This document shows positions 1-10,363 of a stretch of 64,000 nucleotides of DNA, piece after piece. Source of the stretch: Tyto alba (lineage: Eukaryota > Chordata > Aves > Strigiformes > Tytonidae). Each line of letters opens with the position of its first letter. Position 1 is the stretch's first letter. The notes beneath the pieces were generated by a model. It did not search any database. It saw nothing but the letters and a program-made list of their open reading frames with translations, and was not told the origin of the DNA. Location: the NCBI RefSeq assembly GCF_018691265.1, contig NW_024881277.1, forward strand, positions 9,715,035 to 9,779,034. The letters run 5' to 3'. Position numbers and translations under genes: made by a program.

Positions 1-1580
1 TCACATCAGAGGTGTCTATAGGAGATCCTCCTGCCAGCACTGCATTTGGGAGATGCTTTGGCAGGGCTTCCTAAGGGCTGATACAAAGGAGACAATTCCT
101 GGTGGCGAAAGGCCAGTGCAACCCTTCGTGCCCACCTTCCCTCTCCCCTACAGCCACTGTTATGGAGACTGCTGATCACCTGTGAGTAGCTCTCACCCAG
201 GCAAGAAGAGCTGCCCGGAGGAGCAGGAAGCCACGTGGAGTAGAAGTTGCCAAAGGCCAGAAGGGCGATGAAGCTGCCCTTGGGTTGGCAGCAGGTGGAG
301 CAGGACCCAGCAACGGCTGGTGGCTAAAAGAAGCATGTCCCCAGAGAAGACTGGTGGCATCCAGAACCTGGGCTGGTTGCCCAGCAGATGTTGTAACCCC
401 ACCTCTCAGTGAGATGAAGGAGCTGATGCAGGGGGAAACACCGCGCTTCCCAGAATTCTGCCTCAGCACTGAAAAGAGGACAGTCAAACCCTGTCACTTC
501 TCTGTTCCTCCAGGAATGGGTGCAGCAAGATGAGAGGCTTGATGTGGCCTGTCGTGTCATTCTGGAGCAAATATTTGAGACAGAGCGCCAGGAACTTGTA
601 ACCATGGGCACGTGAGCTTTTCCACTGAGGGTCAGTGTCACATGGCTGCAGTGACCAGGAGATGGTGGGGTTTAAACTCCCAAGAGAGGTGTGCAGGACA
701 AACCCCGGAATCAGAGCCTTGGAGTACAAGGGAGAAATTTTTGTCTTGCTCAGGACTTCCTGGGCTGGATTTCTTGGGAAACTGCTCTGTAGAACAAAGG
801 AGCCTTGGACAACTGTTTCATCTTCAAGGCCAAACCTGTCAAAACGCAAAACCTATGTGGAATTTTATGGATGAAGTTGAGCAACCATGGCAGGAGGCCA
901 GCACACTTTCTTAACCAACCTTGCCACTGCAGTTGCCTGTGCCTGAGCCTGCCCACTTGCTTTTGCTGCAGCCACATTTTCACTGGAATTCCATGGAAAT
1001 GCCAGTACTCCTACTCTCAAGCTGGCATCCACCCCAAGCCCATACAGCCTGGCCAAGCACCGAGGCACCAGCCACCCCGTGCCCCTGTGTGCATCCCAGT
1101 GCTTGGCTCACACACCCCCTTTCCTTGTTTGTTCCCGTGCTCCCAGCACTTCTTTGCTGTCCCCAGATGCCACCCTCTGCCACCAGCCTTCCTGTGGGAC
1201 AGGGTGGAGATGCACAGAGGGCTGAAGGGGCTCAGGCTGCCCTGGGGGAGCACAGAGACCTTGTCTGTGTGTTCAGGGATGGAGCTAGCAAAGGCAGAGC
1301 TCAGCTGGAGCTTAAACCAGCAAGTGATGCAGAAGGTAGCAAAAGGGGCTTCAGTAACGGTGTTGGCAGCCATAGCAAGGCTAAAAAAAAAAAAAAAGAA
1401 AAAAAAGTGGGCCCAAAACTTAAAACTCAGTGAGGGTGTGGGCCTAGTGACCAAGAACCTGTGGAGAGACTTTCAGCAAGCTGGTTGGTCATACATGACT
1501 CTGTGGGTCCTCTATGGGGTGAGTTTCAGCCAAGGCTGCTGAGCGTGCTGGCCAAGTCATTGTGTGGCTGCTTCTGTCAC
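1..1580. other. Unassigned flank with A-rich tract
   Basis: No gene or repeat family is recognised. An interrupted poly-A run lies at about 1382-1407; the copy B version (34157-34180) is an uninterrupted run. Open frames crossing this tract, such as one at 805-1542, encode low-complexity lysine runs and have no recognisable domain. Confidence 0.5.
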
Positions 1581-1589
1581 CCTGGAAAT

Positions 1590-1870
1590 GCCATGGCAGT
1601 CAGGGAGGTTCCTGATGTCTGGGAAAAGGCAAATATGCCACCCATCTTCATGAAGAGCAAAAAGGAAGATGAGGGAGCTACAGGCTGCTCAGCCTCACAT
1701 CTGTCCCTGGGAAGGTGATGGAGCAAATCCTCCTGGAAGCCCTTTCCATGCACCTGAAGGACAAGAAGGGGATTTGGAACTGCCAGTAAAAATTGAACAA
1801 GAGCAAATTGTGCCTGACCAACCTGAATACCATTTACAATGAGATGATGGGCCCTTTGGATGAGGAGAGA
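1590..1870 (+). mobile_element. CR1 LINE fragment (ORF2 reverse transcriptase part)
   Basis: The text reads as the start of the CR1 reverse transcriptase region: a frame from about 1600 gives 'VPDVWEKAN', followed by the degraded equivalents of the 'PIFKKGKKED' and 'SLTSVPGKVMEQ' stretches that are usual in avian CR1. The fragment is short, lacks both ends and is interrupted by frameshifts, so it is a dead 5'-truncated copy. The duplicate is at 34364-34645. Confidence 0.75.
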
Positions 1871-3179
1871 GGTGGATGTACTAGCCCTCAGTGAAAAGGG
1901 CTGCCTGGGGCTGATAAGAGAGAGAAATAACCAGCACCAGAAAGACCTAAGCAAAAACTGAGGAAAAAACCTTGAGAGGGTTGGCAGCCTCCCCAGTGTC
2001 CCCACTGCTTGAGGTGGTCCGAAGGGCATGAGGAAACAGAGGCCAGGCACTCTCTGTCTGTCCTGCATTCATGCTGCAAGTGACCCTCAACCCTGGCTGC
2101 TTTTGTCCCGCCTCTGCCTCCCCACCAGCCCTGCTGCCCAGGACAGCAGGAGACCCCCTGCCCTGAGGCTCCTCAGGCAGCTTCCACATTTCTCCAGTCT
2201 CCTTTCCCCGTGCCTGTTGCATTTTCATGCATGTTACGGTCCTTATCATGTGTGATCAGTGCCAGTAAATGCCTCGTGGAGTCGATGTCATCAGGACCTA
2301 GTCATAGTCAGACAAACTGTGCTCCTTTTCACATATAACATCCATGGATATTTTTATCTGACCTAATCTGTAGAACTTCCACAAACATAAATAATTGCCA
2401 TTTCTTAGGACAGGAAACACCCTGTTTTCAGATAAATAGTTTAAAACCCAAAGTGAAAAATACTTGTTAACAGAGAGGTCCAAAATATCTGGGTGTGACA
2501 TTTAACAAGTGGGTCAATCGGAGGAGCCTCCCAGGGTGACCTTGCCGACTGAGGGTGGGGCTTTCTGCCTCTGGGGGTCTGAGAGTCCTTATGGGATGCC
2601 AGAGAGAGCACTGGGGATTGTGCCAGGCTTGCTGTGGCATGCCTAGGAAAGAACCAAAGGCAGGGAAAGGGAAGGACCAAGGTGGTTTGGGGAGAAAGAA
2701 GCATTGGAAAACAGGGGGAAAAGGGGATGAAAGGAGCTGTCATGTGTGGCTGGTCAGCATAATTGTTTATGCACACCATGCAACTGAAAGTCTGTCCTGT
2801 CTTCTTATGAAATTTCATCCTCTGCAACTCTCTGAGGTGAGATGTCTGCTCTTGGTACGGACAGAGGTCCAAGGGCCCATCCTTGGAGTGGGAAGCACGA
2901 GTCAAAGGGGCTCAGGCACCTTCAGGGCCAGCAACTGGAGAGATCAGGCTGTGTGCATGTGTCATGTTGGTGGGTATGTCAGTGGGTGGAACCACTAGTG
3001 TACATCAAACCAGATTAACCAGCAAGTAAGAGAGTCCTGGGAGCCAAGTATTTAGAAACCCTATGTCAGGACTAGACCCTGGAGAGCTCAGAGGATCTGT
3101 GAGTTGGTTGTTTGAGGGAGAAAGTGGCCCAAAGCAGCACCTGGAGAAAATGTGGGGTCTTGCAGTCAGGTATTGATAA
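1871..3179. other. Unassigned intergenic stretch
   Basis: No coding exon, RNA or known repeat is recognised on either strand. The stretch is duplicated at about 34646-35945 with small indels only. Confidence 0.45.
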
Positions 3180-3458
3180 GGGCACAGGTCTGGATCTGGA
3201 GGGGAGTTGTCCTTGGTGTGAGAGAGCAGCAGGAATGCATGGAGCTCTGCCTGGGGACTAACAGTGAGCTAGCTGGGAGCTGATAGGCCAGGATCAGAGG
3301 GCAGAACAACATGGGCAGCACTGTGGGAGGATGGGTGGATTTCTGCTCCAGACCTCTTGATCGGGTAGATGAGGCCTTCTTCAGACAATTGGAAGGAGCT
3401 TCATGCCTGCAGGCCCTGGACCTCATGGCAGACTGAAACTGTCCCAGCTCCCTCTGCT

Positions 3459-3610
3459 GAAGAGGTGCAAGCCGCCCAGGAGGATTTTGGAGCTCACTGG
3501 TGCCATCTTCCTGACAAGGGTGACTGAGGAGCCAGTGAGGTGAGGGGCCCTGCAGCAGGACTTGATACTTACAAACAAGGAAGAGCTGCTCGGGGCTGTA
3601 ACAATCAAGG
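3459..3610 (+). repeat. Interspersed repeat of unknown family
   Basis: About 150 bp around 'aagggtgactgaggagccag'. It recurs in the duplicate (36228-36378) and, inverted, at 56848-56975. Its independent orientation in the old OR module suggests a dispersed retroelement piece, possibly CR1-derived, but the family was not identified. Confidence 0.5.
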
Positions 3611-4560
3611 GTGAGAAAGTAGAGTGTAGGATGCTGAGAGAAGGGAAGAAAGCAAGGGGCAGGATGTCAGGAGAGCAGGGTTTGACCTGCTGAAGGACCT
3701 GCTTGGAAGAATCCCATAGGATACAGCCCTGAAGAGGAAAGGATGCAGAGAGCTGTTTGATGGTTAATGATCTCCTCTTTGCACTCCAGAACAGTCCACA
3801 CAGACATGCAGGAAGTCAAGAAAAGGTGTCAGGAGGATGGCATGGATGAAAAAGGATCTCCTGACAGAAAACAAGCATGAAGAGGAAGGACAGAGGAGGT
3901 AGAACCTGACAGCATTCCAGGCTCAGCGGTTCTGTGATGCTGTGCTGGAGAGAGATATTTGCGTGTGCATGTGCTTGTCTGTGCATGGAGGAACTGGAGG
4001 GACAAGGGAATCCTGGATCCAGGTCCCAGACAGCTGGAGGACCTAAAACCAGCTTCTGGAGAGATCCTTATTGTTTCAATCTCTATACAGGTATATATTT
4101 TCCACTAACACGGTCTAACATACAAACAGCCCAACCCTCATTTACCCTTTCTCCACTGACCCTGACTTTGCTTGTTTTGTGATCTCATTTGGTGTTCTGA
4201 AGCTTGTGTTGATGGTAATTCCTACCTGGGGCTGTAGAGCCCTGCAGCTCCTCAGGCTGTTATTACATGAGAGACACCACCACCATCAAGGTGAGCTATC
4301 TGCACAGAGGAACTGACAGCTGACCAAATGGAGCTTCAGCCCAGGGAAACCTGAGAAACTCTGGGATTCTGGCCAACAGAAACCTCAGGAAGTTTACAAG
4401 GAGAAGTGTCCAGTCCTGCATTAGGAGGAAGAATAATCTCCTCATTTATCAGGGCAGTCTGGGACCTGAGTAGCTGAGCAGGACCCTGAGGAGATGGGCC
4501 TGGGCACTACGAGGACACCATACAAGACAGCGGTGCATGCTGGCCACAAACAAGGCCACC
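3611..4560. other. Unassigned stretch inside OR module
   Basis: No exon or repeat family is recognised. Short open frames here show no domain. A counterpart exists only in copy B. Confidence 0.4.
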
Positions 4561-4750
4561 TTCTGGCGGGGCCGGCTGCAGGGGTGTGCAGCCGGGTGTG
4601 CAGGCAGGGGTGCCCAGGGCTGTCCTTCCCAGCAGGGTCCCTGCACCCCAGGGGGCTGTGTGCTGGGGCAGGGACTCTGCCGCCTGCCAGGGTCAGCACT
4701 CAGCCTGCCCGGGGAGCTCCCCACGGCGCTGTGGGGGAGAAGCTGTGGGG
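4561..4750 (+). promoter_or_regulatory. Highly conserved GC-rich block upstream of OR (copy A)
   Basis: This 190-bp block recurs at 37330-37518 and 58239-58427. Between 4561-4750 and the old copy I count one substitution and one single-base indel. The sequence immediately before and after falls to much lower similarity. The block lies about 1.3 kb upstream of the coding exon. It could be an untranslated first exon, a promoter or enhancer, or a gene-conversion tract. The block is open in one plus-strand frame rich in Cys, Gly and Pro, but no protein family is recognised. Function is unproven; conservation and sharp limits are what is seen. Confidence 0.55.
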
Positions 4751-6057
4751 TAACGAGCAAGCCACTCTACGGCAGGGCAGGGTCGTTCTGCTATCGAGAG
4801 GGTGCTGCATGGGTCAGGGCTGATTGCAGCTCCACATCGCCCCTGGGACATTTCACAGGGCACTTTTCAAGAAGGACATCAAGGCGGGGGCTACCAGGCA
4901 GTAAAGGAACTTACCAGGATTGGTGCTTTCACTCCCCGGCTGTGATGGTAGGTGGATATGGTCATGGATCTGTTCAGGTTTGCACAAGAGACAAACACTC
5001 CTACAGCATTACAGTGAGTGAGGAATGGGTTTATCAGGAAACCTGCTAAAGTCCCTTCACCCACCTCAGCCTACAGAAAGCATTAACATCACCTTTGTGG
5101 TCTCTTCAGGGTTTATCTGAAATTCTCTTCAAGACTTGCCAGCACAGAGATCCCCCTGGTCAGTGTCCTGCTGCCAGGAGGTGTATTCTGGGCAGAGCTG
5201 AGGACATGGTGGGCGGGATGGGATCTGTGAGCAGGGACAGGGAGGAGATGTGGGGACAGAGAAACAGTTCCTGGCAAATAGAGCTCCAAGCAGGATCCCA
5301 GGGAGTGCTGAGCCATCCCTTGGGGGTTGTCAGTCTCCTCGCAGATTCCTTTGCTTCTCTCTGACAGGGGCCATGTCCTGCCCTCTCCCTCACAACTGCA
5401 CCTCTGTGGTGGTAAAAAAGATTTTTCAGACCTTTCCCTGCGGATAAGAGAAACAAGACTCCCCTGCTTTCATTAGAGTCCAGTTACATTTTTTTTTTTT
5501 TTGAGAGTAATTTTTGTGTGCAGTCATCCTCCAGATAGCAGAAATGAAAGCACATGGCAGCTGGGAACAAGCTTGATTGATGCTGCTGCTCTCCTGACTC
5601 TGCACTGAGCAAGAGACAGCTGAGCCCTTTTGCCTGTCTTGTCTTAAGACTCCACACTTTCAGTCATAAAGTTGAGGATTTCTACCCCTAGAAGTAGTAT
5701 TCACCAGATGTGATGACGGTGGAAAATAAAAGACACAGAGAAAGTTATCATAACACATGATAAACCTCTCTTCTGCATCCCACTCTCTTGGGAGTCATAA
5801 GTGCAGATATTGAACATTTCTATTAAGGGTGAATTGCATCTGACATCCCTTGTGAACACTGGAGGAGACAAGAACCAGCTCCCATGTCCTCACGGCAGCA
5901 GGGCAGAGCTGGCTCCTTGGCAGCACATGGGCAGAGGTCCTGCTCCTCAGAGCAAACAAAGGAAATGTGTTGGAATTGGGAGTTGGGGGGAGGGATTTTG
6001 TTGAGAAATAGGCTTTGCGTGCAGTCTGTCACAATTGTCCCATCTTTTCCTTCTTAG

Positions 6058-7013
6058 GCCACTGTCCCCATCTCAAGAACCAGCTGATGTCCAACAGCAG
6101 CTCCATCACCCAGTTCCTCCTCCTGGCATTTGCAGACACACGGGAGCTGCAGCTCCTGCACTTCTGGCTCTTCCTGGGCATCTACCTGGCTGCCCTCCTG
6201 GGCAACGGCCTCATCATCACCGCCATCGCCTGCGACCACCACCTCCACACTCCCATGAACTTCTTCCTCCTCAACCTCTCCCTCCTCGACCTGGGCTCCA
6301 TCTCCACCACTTTCCCTAAAGCCATGACCAATTTGCTCTGGAACACCACGGCCATTTCCTATGCAGGATGTACCGCGCAAGTGTTTCTGCTTCTCTTCTT
6401 GATTACAGCAGAATTTTCTCTTCTCACCATCATGGCCTATGACCGCTACGTTGCCATCTGCCAACCCCTGCACTACGGGACCCTCCTGGGCAGCAGAGCT
6501 TGTGTCCACATGGCAGCAGCTGCCTGGGGCACTGGGTTCCTCTATGCCACACTGCACACTGCCAACACATTTTCTCTACCACTCTGCCATGGCAATGTGG
6601 TGAACCAGTTCTTCTGTGAAGTTCCCCAGATCCTCAAGCTCTCTTGCTCAGGCACCTACCTCAGGGAAGTTGTGCTTCTTGTGGTTAGTGCCTGTTTATT
6701 CTTTGCTTGTTTTGTTTTCATTGTGCTGTCCTATGTGCAGATCTTCAGGGCCGTACTGAGGATCCCCTCTGAGCAGGGACGACACAAAGCCTTTTCCACT
6801 TGCCTCCCTCACCTGGCTGTGGTCTCCCTGTTTATCAGCACTTCATTTTTTGCCTACCTGAAGCCCCCCTCTATCTCCTCTCCACTCCAGGACCTGGTGG
6901 TGGCTGTTCTGTACTCAGTGGTGCCTCCTGCAGTGAACCCCCTCATTTACAGCATAAGGAATCAGAACCTCAAGGATGCAGTTCAGAAACTGATGACCAG
7001 ATGGTTTTTTTAG
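6058..7013 (+). other. OR coding exon with 3' splice site
   Basis: A pyrimidine-rich tract ending in 'ttccttcttag' places a good acceptor AG at 6056-6057, so the exon would begin at 6058, 29 bases before the ATG. This fits the usual vertebrate OR gene: one or more untranslated 5' exons spliced to a single coding exon. The upstream exon was not located. Confidence 0.55.
6087..7013 (+). CDS. Olfactory receptor, OR14-like, intact
   Basis: A seven-transmembrane odorant receptor of 308 residues, expected in the plasma membrane of olfactory neuron cilia and coupled to Golf. The ATG at 6087 gives the usual short N-terminus with an N-glycosylation site (Asn3-Ser-Ser); upstream in-frame codons precede the likely splice acceptor. 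OR signatures are present: GN in TM1 (39-40), LHTPM (53-57), MAYDRYVAIC at the TM3 end (116-125), the conserved TM3-start Cys95, KAFSTC before TM6 and NPLIY in TM7. The sequence most resembles the OR14 group that is greatly expanded in birds. One oddity: the near-invariant Tyr after LHTPM is Asn58. Paralogues are 38853-39776 (frameshifted) and 60091-61024 (pseudogene). The ligand cannot be inferred. Confidence 0.93.
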   Translation: MSNSSSITQFLLLAFADTRELQLLHFWLFLGIYLAALLGNGLIITAIACDHHLHTPMNFFLLNLSLLDLGSISTTFPKAMTNLLWNTTAISYAGCTAQVFLLLFLITAEFSLLTIMAYDRYVAICQPLHYGTLLGSRACVHMAAAAWGTGFLYATLHTANTFSLPLCHGNVVNQFFCEVPQILKLSCSGTYLREVVLLVVSACLFFACFVFIVLSYVQIFRAVLRIPSEQGRHKAFSTCLPHLAVVSLFISTSFFAYLKPPSISSPLQDLVVAVLYSVVPPAVNPLIYSIRNQNLKDAVQKLMTRWFF

Positions 7014-9275
7014 AAGCAATATACTGCCCATCTTCTCCATATCACTTTTACTATAACTCATTACAGTCTCAACCCGTCTTCCTGTCTTTTATATATTTTG
7101 TAGTTGTTGATGTTATTGTTGATTTTTTTTTTTTTTTTTTCACTTCTAAGTTGTCCATAAAGTGTTTTCACTATTCATACTATTTCAATTTCATTATCTA
7201 TCTGTCTGGTTTGACCCAGAGACAGTGTAAATGAATTTCCACACCCTCTGCATTTAAACACTAAAAAGGACCCTGCAGTGATTTTTTTGTCTGAGGCTTT
7301 TTTTCCAAGACCTTCTCTGGTGCTGCTGCATCAGCTCCTGCATACAGAGTCCCTGTACAGCAGATCTGTGATAAAGCTGGCCTCTCTAACAGCATCTCCA
7401 TCACGAAAGGGGATCTCCTCAGGGCAGTGCCCAAACGCTTAGGGATTTTTCCAACATACCCAAGGAATAGACTCCAAAGCAGACTGTTTCTCTGCTTGTT
7501 TCCCCATGGGCTCAGTGGGATGGCTCCCAGTATGGTCTTGCAGGGACTGAGGAATGGCTCAGGTGTTACTTGTTGGACAGCACCCACACAGATGGTGAAT
7601 GGTCTCCAGTTAAACTCCCTGGAGCTCTACAGCATGTGATAGGACTGATGGCAGGTGAATTTTTTTCTGGAAGGAGTCTGGAACTGCCAGCAGAGTGCAG
7701 GTGATCTAGGTGATCTGCAGGATCAGCGTGTGCCAGGAGGTCAGCAGTGAGTGGAGCCCACTGAACACAAACATGTCCAGGGTGGAGGGACCCGGGTCTA
7801 AAGTGCTAAATCTGGGTGTGAAGTGCTGAGTGAGGGCTCTGCACCCCCAAGGGACACAGCAGGCACAGGGAAATGAGCCTGGTGAGTGATTTGTTCCACC
7901 ATCAGTGGACTCTTGTAGCCTGGATCCAGTGCAGCACCCAAACACATTTTGTGGTGTTGGCAATAAGGCAGGGTACCTCTGAGCACCCTCCATGGCCACA
8001 TAAGAGCTTCTGTGGGAGGCAGTTGATGGCAGTGATGTCCTTGAGCTGGGTCTGCCTCCCAGCATGACCAGCACACCACTGTAAAATCATCCTTTGGCCC
8101 CAGGCAAGCCCACTTGCTCTGCAGAACAGCAGCAGCAGCTCAGGGGCTGTGGAGAGCATGGAAAGCGGGTGCAGAACTGGCTGTCCAGGCCAGCACAGAT
8201 GTGCCCACCTTGAGGAAAGGTCCTGTGGAGAGGCGGGATGTCCTGGGAGAAGAGCAGGACACCGTGTGCATGGAGAGGAGACATGGAAAGAGGAATTCTT
8301 TGCTGTGGGTCCAGCTGAGGGCAGTGGGAGCTGCCTGAGGAGCCCCAGGGCCAGGACTCTGCGCTGTCCTGGGGAGCGGGGCTGGCCTGGGGGGCTGCAG
8401 CCTCCTAGGAGGGGATCTCCAGGCCATGACAGCAGGAGGGACACTGACAGTGACCTCCGTCTCCTCCTTGCTGTGGGGCCAGACAAGACTGGGCTGCTCT
8501 GCTCATCTGGGGAGAAGGCTGGGGAGTGGGGAGAGCTGGGAGCGGGTTGAGATGTCTGGGTGCAGCAGTGCTGGGCAAGGGATAACACCGCTGTACCGCT
8601 GAAGTGTGTGAGTGTGCAAGGTCAGGGCACACAGCTGTGTCCTCACACAGCCAGGCCTCTCCTGGGAGAGACATGAAGGACCATCAGAGCAGGACCTGCT
8701 CTCTGCCCGTGTGCGCTGGACACCCCGGGAAAGCTGCCCCAGGGCAATCGTCACATACCAGCCAGTAACAACCACCATTTCCAGCAGGGGCCTCTCACCC
8801 CAGCTCAGAGAGGTTGTTTGTCTAGGTCAGCAGTCCATGTTTGCACTGTACAGATGAGTCGTGAGTATGCAAATTGTGTGCATGTGGGGAGATGAACCTG
8901 AATGAGCACAGATGCCCTCAGCTATTCCCGGGGATCCCATGAACGTCTGTGGGACAGACAGTGTCTCACAGTCACTTCACTTTGAGCGTACTGTCCCCTG
9001 GGAACCCACCAGAATGCAGCACTGGGATGTGCTTCCTTGAGCTGAGGTCCCCGTGTCCATTCCTCATGCCTCGGGGCACCTCAGAGGAGTGCAGAGCAGG
9101 GTGGTACACTGCGAGGCTGAGGTGCCCGCCAGCCTCTGGGAGCGGCAACTGGAGGCCAGAGAGACACTACAGTTGTGACAGTGCACTGCCTCTGCGTGTG
9201 CAAGGGAAGGACTCGTGCCTCTGAACACCCCTGTGGGCATGAAGAGAACATGAGGCCAGCTCAGATGTGGACATC
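7014..9275. other. OR 3' flank
   Basis: A poly-T tract lies at about 7122-7140. No further exon is recognised. From 8087 onward the flank differs from its duplicate by roughly ten percent by eye, unlike the rest of the duplication. Parts near 8600-8820 and 8896-9230 are homologous to the flank of the old OR copy (61595-61830 and 61920-62250). Confidence 0.6.
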
Positions 9276-9824
9276 TGTTGGAGAATGGCACAGAGACAAG
9301 GGTCAGGAGCCCACCGAGCAATTGTACTATCAGAGCCTGTTCTAAGGGCTGATGCTGCCTCGCTGATGCTGGGCCTCACTAGGGTTTGCCTGCAGCTACT
9401 CGCAGCTGCTGATACATGAAGAATGTCAAGGACGCTTCGGCCTTGTGTACCGTGGTGTGTCGAAAACAGGTTGAGAGGAATTGGGAATAGTGGTCTGAGA
9501 AACCCAGTGTTATGGTAACGGTGGTCTGAGAAACATTGTGTTATGGTACTGTTGTGTGTCGAAAACAAGTCAAGAGGAATTAGAAATAGTAACATGAGAA
9601 ACTTAGTGTTATGAGCAGCTTGTGCTGTTAGCTAACTGCAAGTAGGTGGACCGTGCGAATACGACCTTTAGAGCTTAAGTCAATCAGCTAGTGACTAGTA
9701 GGCATAATAATTATCATTGTCTGTATAAATATATGTACCCTGGACCAATAAAGACACACGTTGATTGATGCTCTATCACCCACATTGAGTCCGTCTCGGC
9801 GTGTCGTTCGTCCGCGGCTCCACA
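9276..9824 (+). repeat. ERV1 5' LTR
   Basis: A 549-bp LTR beginning TGTTGGAG and ending CTCCACA, which are imperfect inverted termini. A TATA-like 'tataaatata' lies near 9722 and an AATAAA near 9747. U3 carries a direct repeat of about 99 bp starting at 9457 and 9556, each beginning 'gtgtcgaaaac'; such repeats often hold enhancers. The same family forms the minus-strand LTR at 11971-12338 and the duplicate at 42074-42622. Confidence 0.88.
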
Positions 9825-9827
9825 AGA

Positions 9828-9845
9828 TGGCGCCCGAACAGGGAC
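9828..9845 (+). promoter_or_regulatory. ERV1 primer-binding site, tRNA-Lys type
   Basis: Eighteen bases starting tggcgcccgaac, three bases after the LTR end, match the classical lysine tRNA (Lys3) primer-binding site. This fixes the plus orientation and the LTR boundary. Confidence 0.92.
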
Positions 9846-10363
9846 CTGCATAGAAGAATAACACGGACGGAGAAACAGCAACGACCGAGGAATTCGAGAA
9901 CGGACCCGGAGAAACACCAAATACAGCAGCGTGCAGGGTCCATGAGCTGAGACGGAGAGGTGCCGGCCCCGGCAGCCCTGGGAGAGCACGCGGAGAGAAG
10001 CCGGCTGGACCGGCCCGGGAGCGGAGGCGGAGCGGCCCCGAAGAACGGAAGTGACCGGCCCTGCAGAGCGGAGGTGGATCAGCCCCGGAGAGCGGAAGCG
10101 GACCGGCCCCGAGACCGGAAGTGAGTGACCCCACGAGTGGAAGCAGAAAGGCACCGGAGCTGACGTGGTAAGGAGGCGACTGCGGCAGCCCCGTGGGTGG
10201 ACGCGAAGGGACGCCACAGGCGAACGCTGAGCGGCCCCGGGGGCGGACGCGAGGGGGCGCTGGAGGCGAGCGCAGGGTGGCCCCGGCAGTGGAAGCGGGG
10301 GGGGGGCGCCGGAACTGACGCACAGGGGCGACGGAAGCTGACGCAGAAAGGCGCTCTATGGGG
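9846..10363 (+). repeat. ERV1 leader with degenerate GC-rich repeats
   Basis: The stretch between the primer site and the dUTPase is strongly CpG-rich. It is built from imperfect units of roughly 25-30 bp carrying 'cggaagtg' or 'cggaggtgg' motifs and 'ggccccg' spacers, with a G-run near 10299. This is where the packaging leader should lie. Gag is absent downstream. Confidence 0.6.

Larger units (their letters stand above)
3180..9240 (+). repeat. OR module, copy A
   Basis: A unit of upstream flank, OR coding exon and 3' flank. It is nearly identical to about 35946-42040 and recognisably homologous to the older copy at 57040-62255. Matching landmarks are the 3180-3420 segment (with 57100-57340), the GC-rich block 4561-4750, a segment near 5160 (with 58731), the coding exon, and 3' flank to 'gtgcaagggaaggactcgtg' near 9205 (with 62215). 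Beyond that point copy A is interrupted by an ERV LTR and the old copy by a CR1. The unit, not just the exon, is what has been duplicated. Confidence 0.8.

Noticed and set aside
805..1542. Plus-strand open frame of 245 codons
   Set aside because: It passes through a poly-A run giving a lysine stretch, has no domain, and is broken in copy B by a single-base difference.
6054..6557. Minus-strand open frame of 167 codons opposite the OR
   Set aside because: A shadow of the GC-rich OR coding strand. It is rich in Glu/Val from codon bias and the same frame appears opposite the other OR copies.
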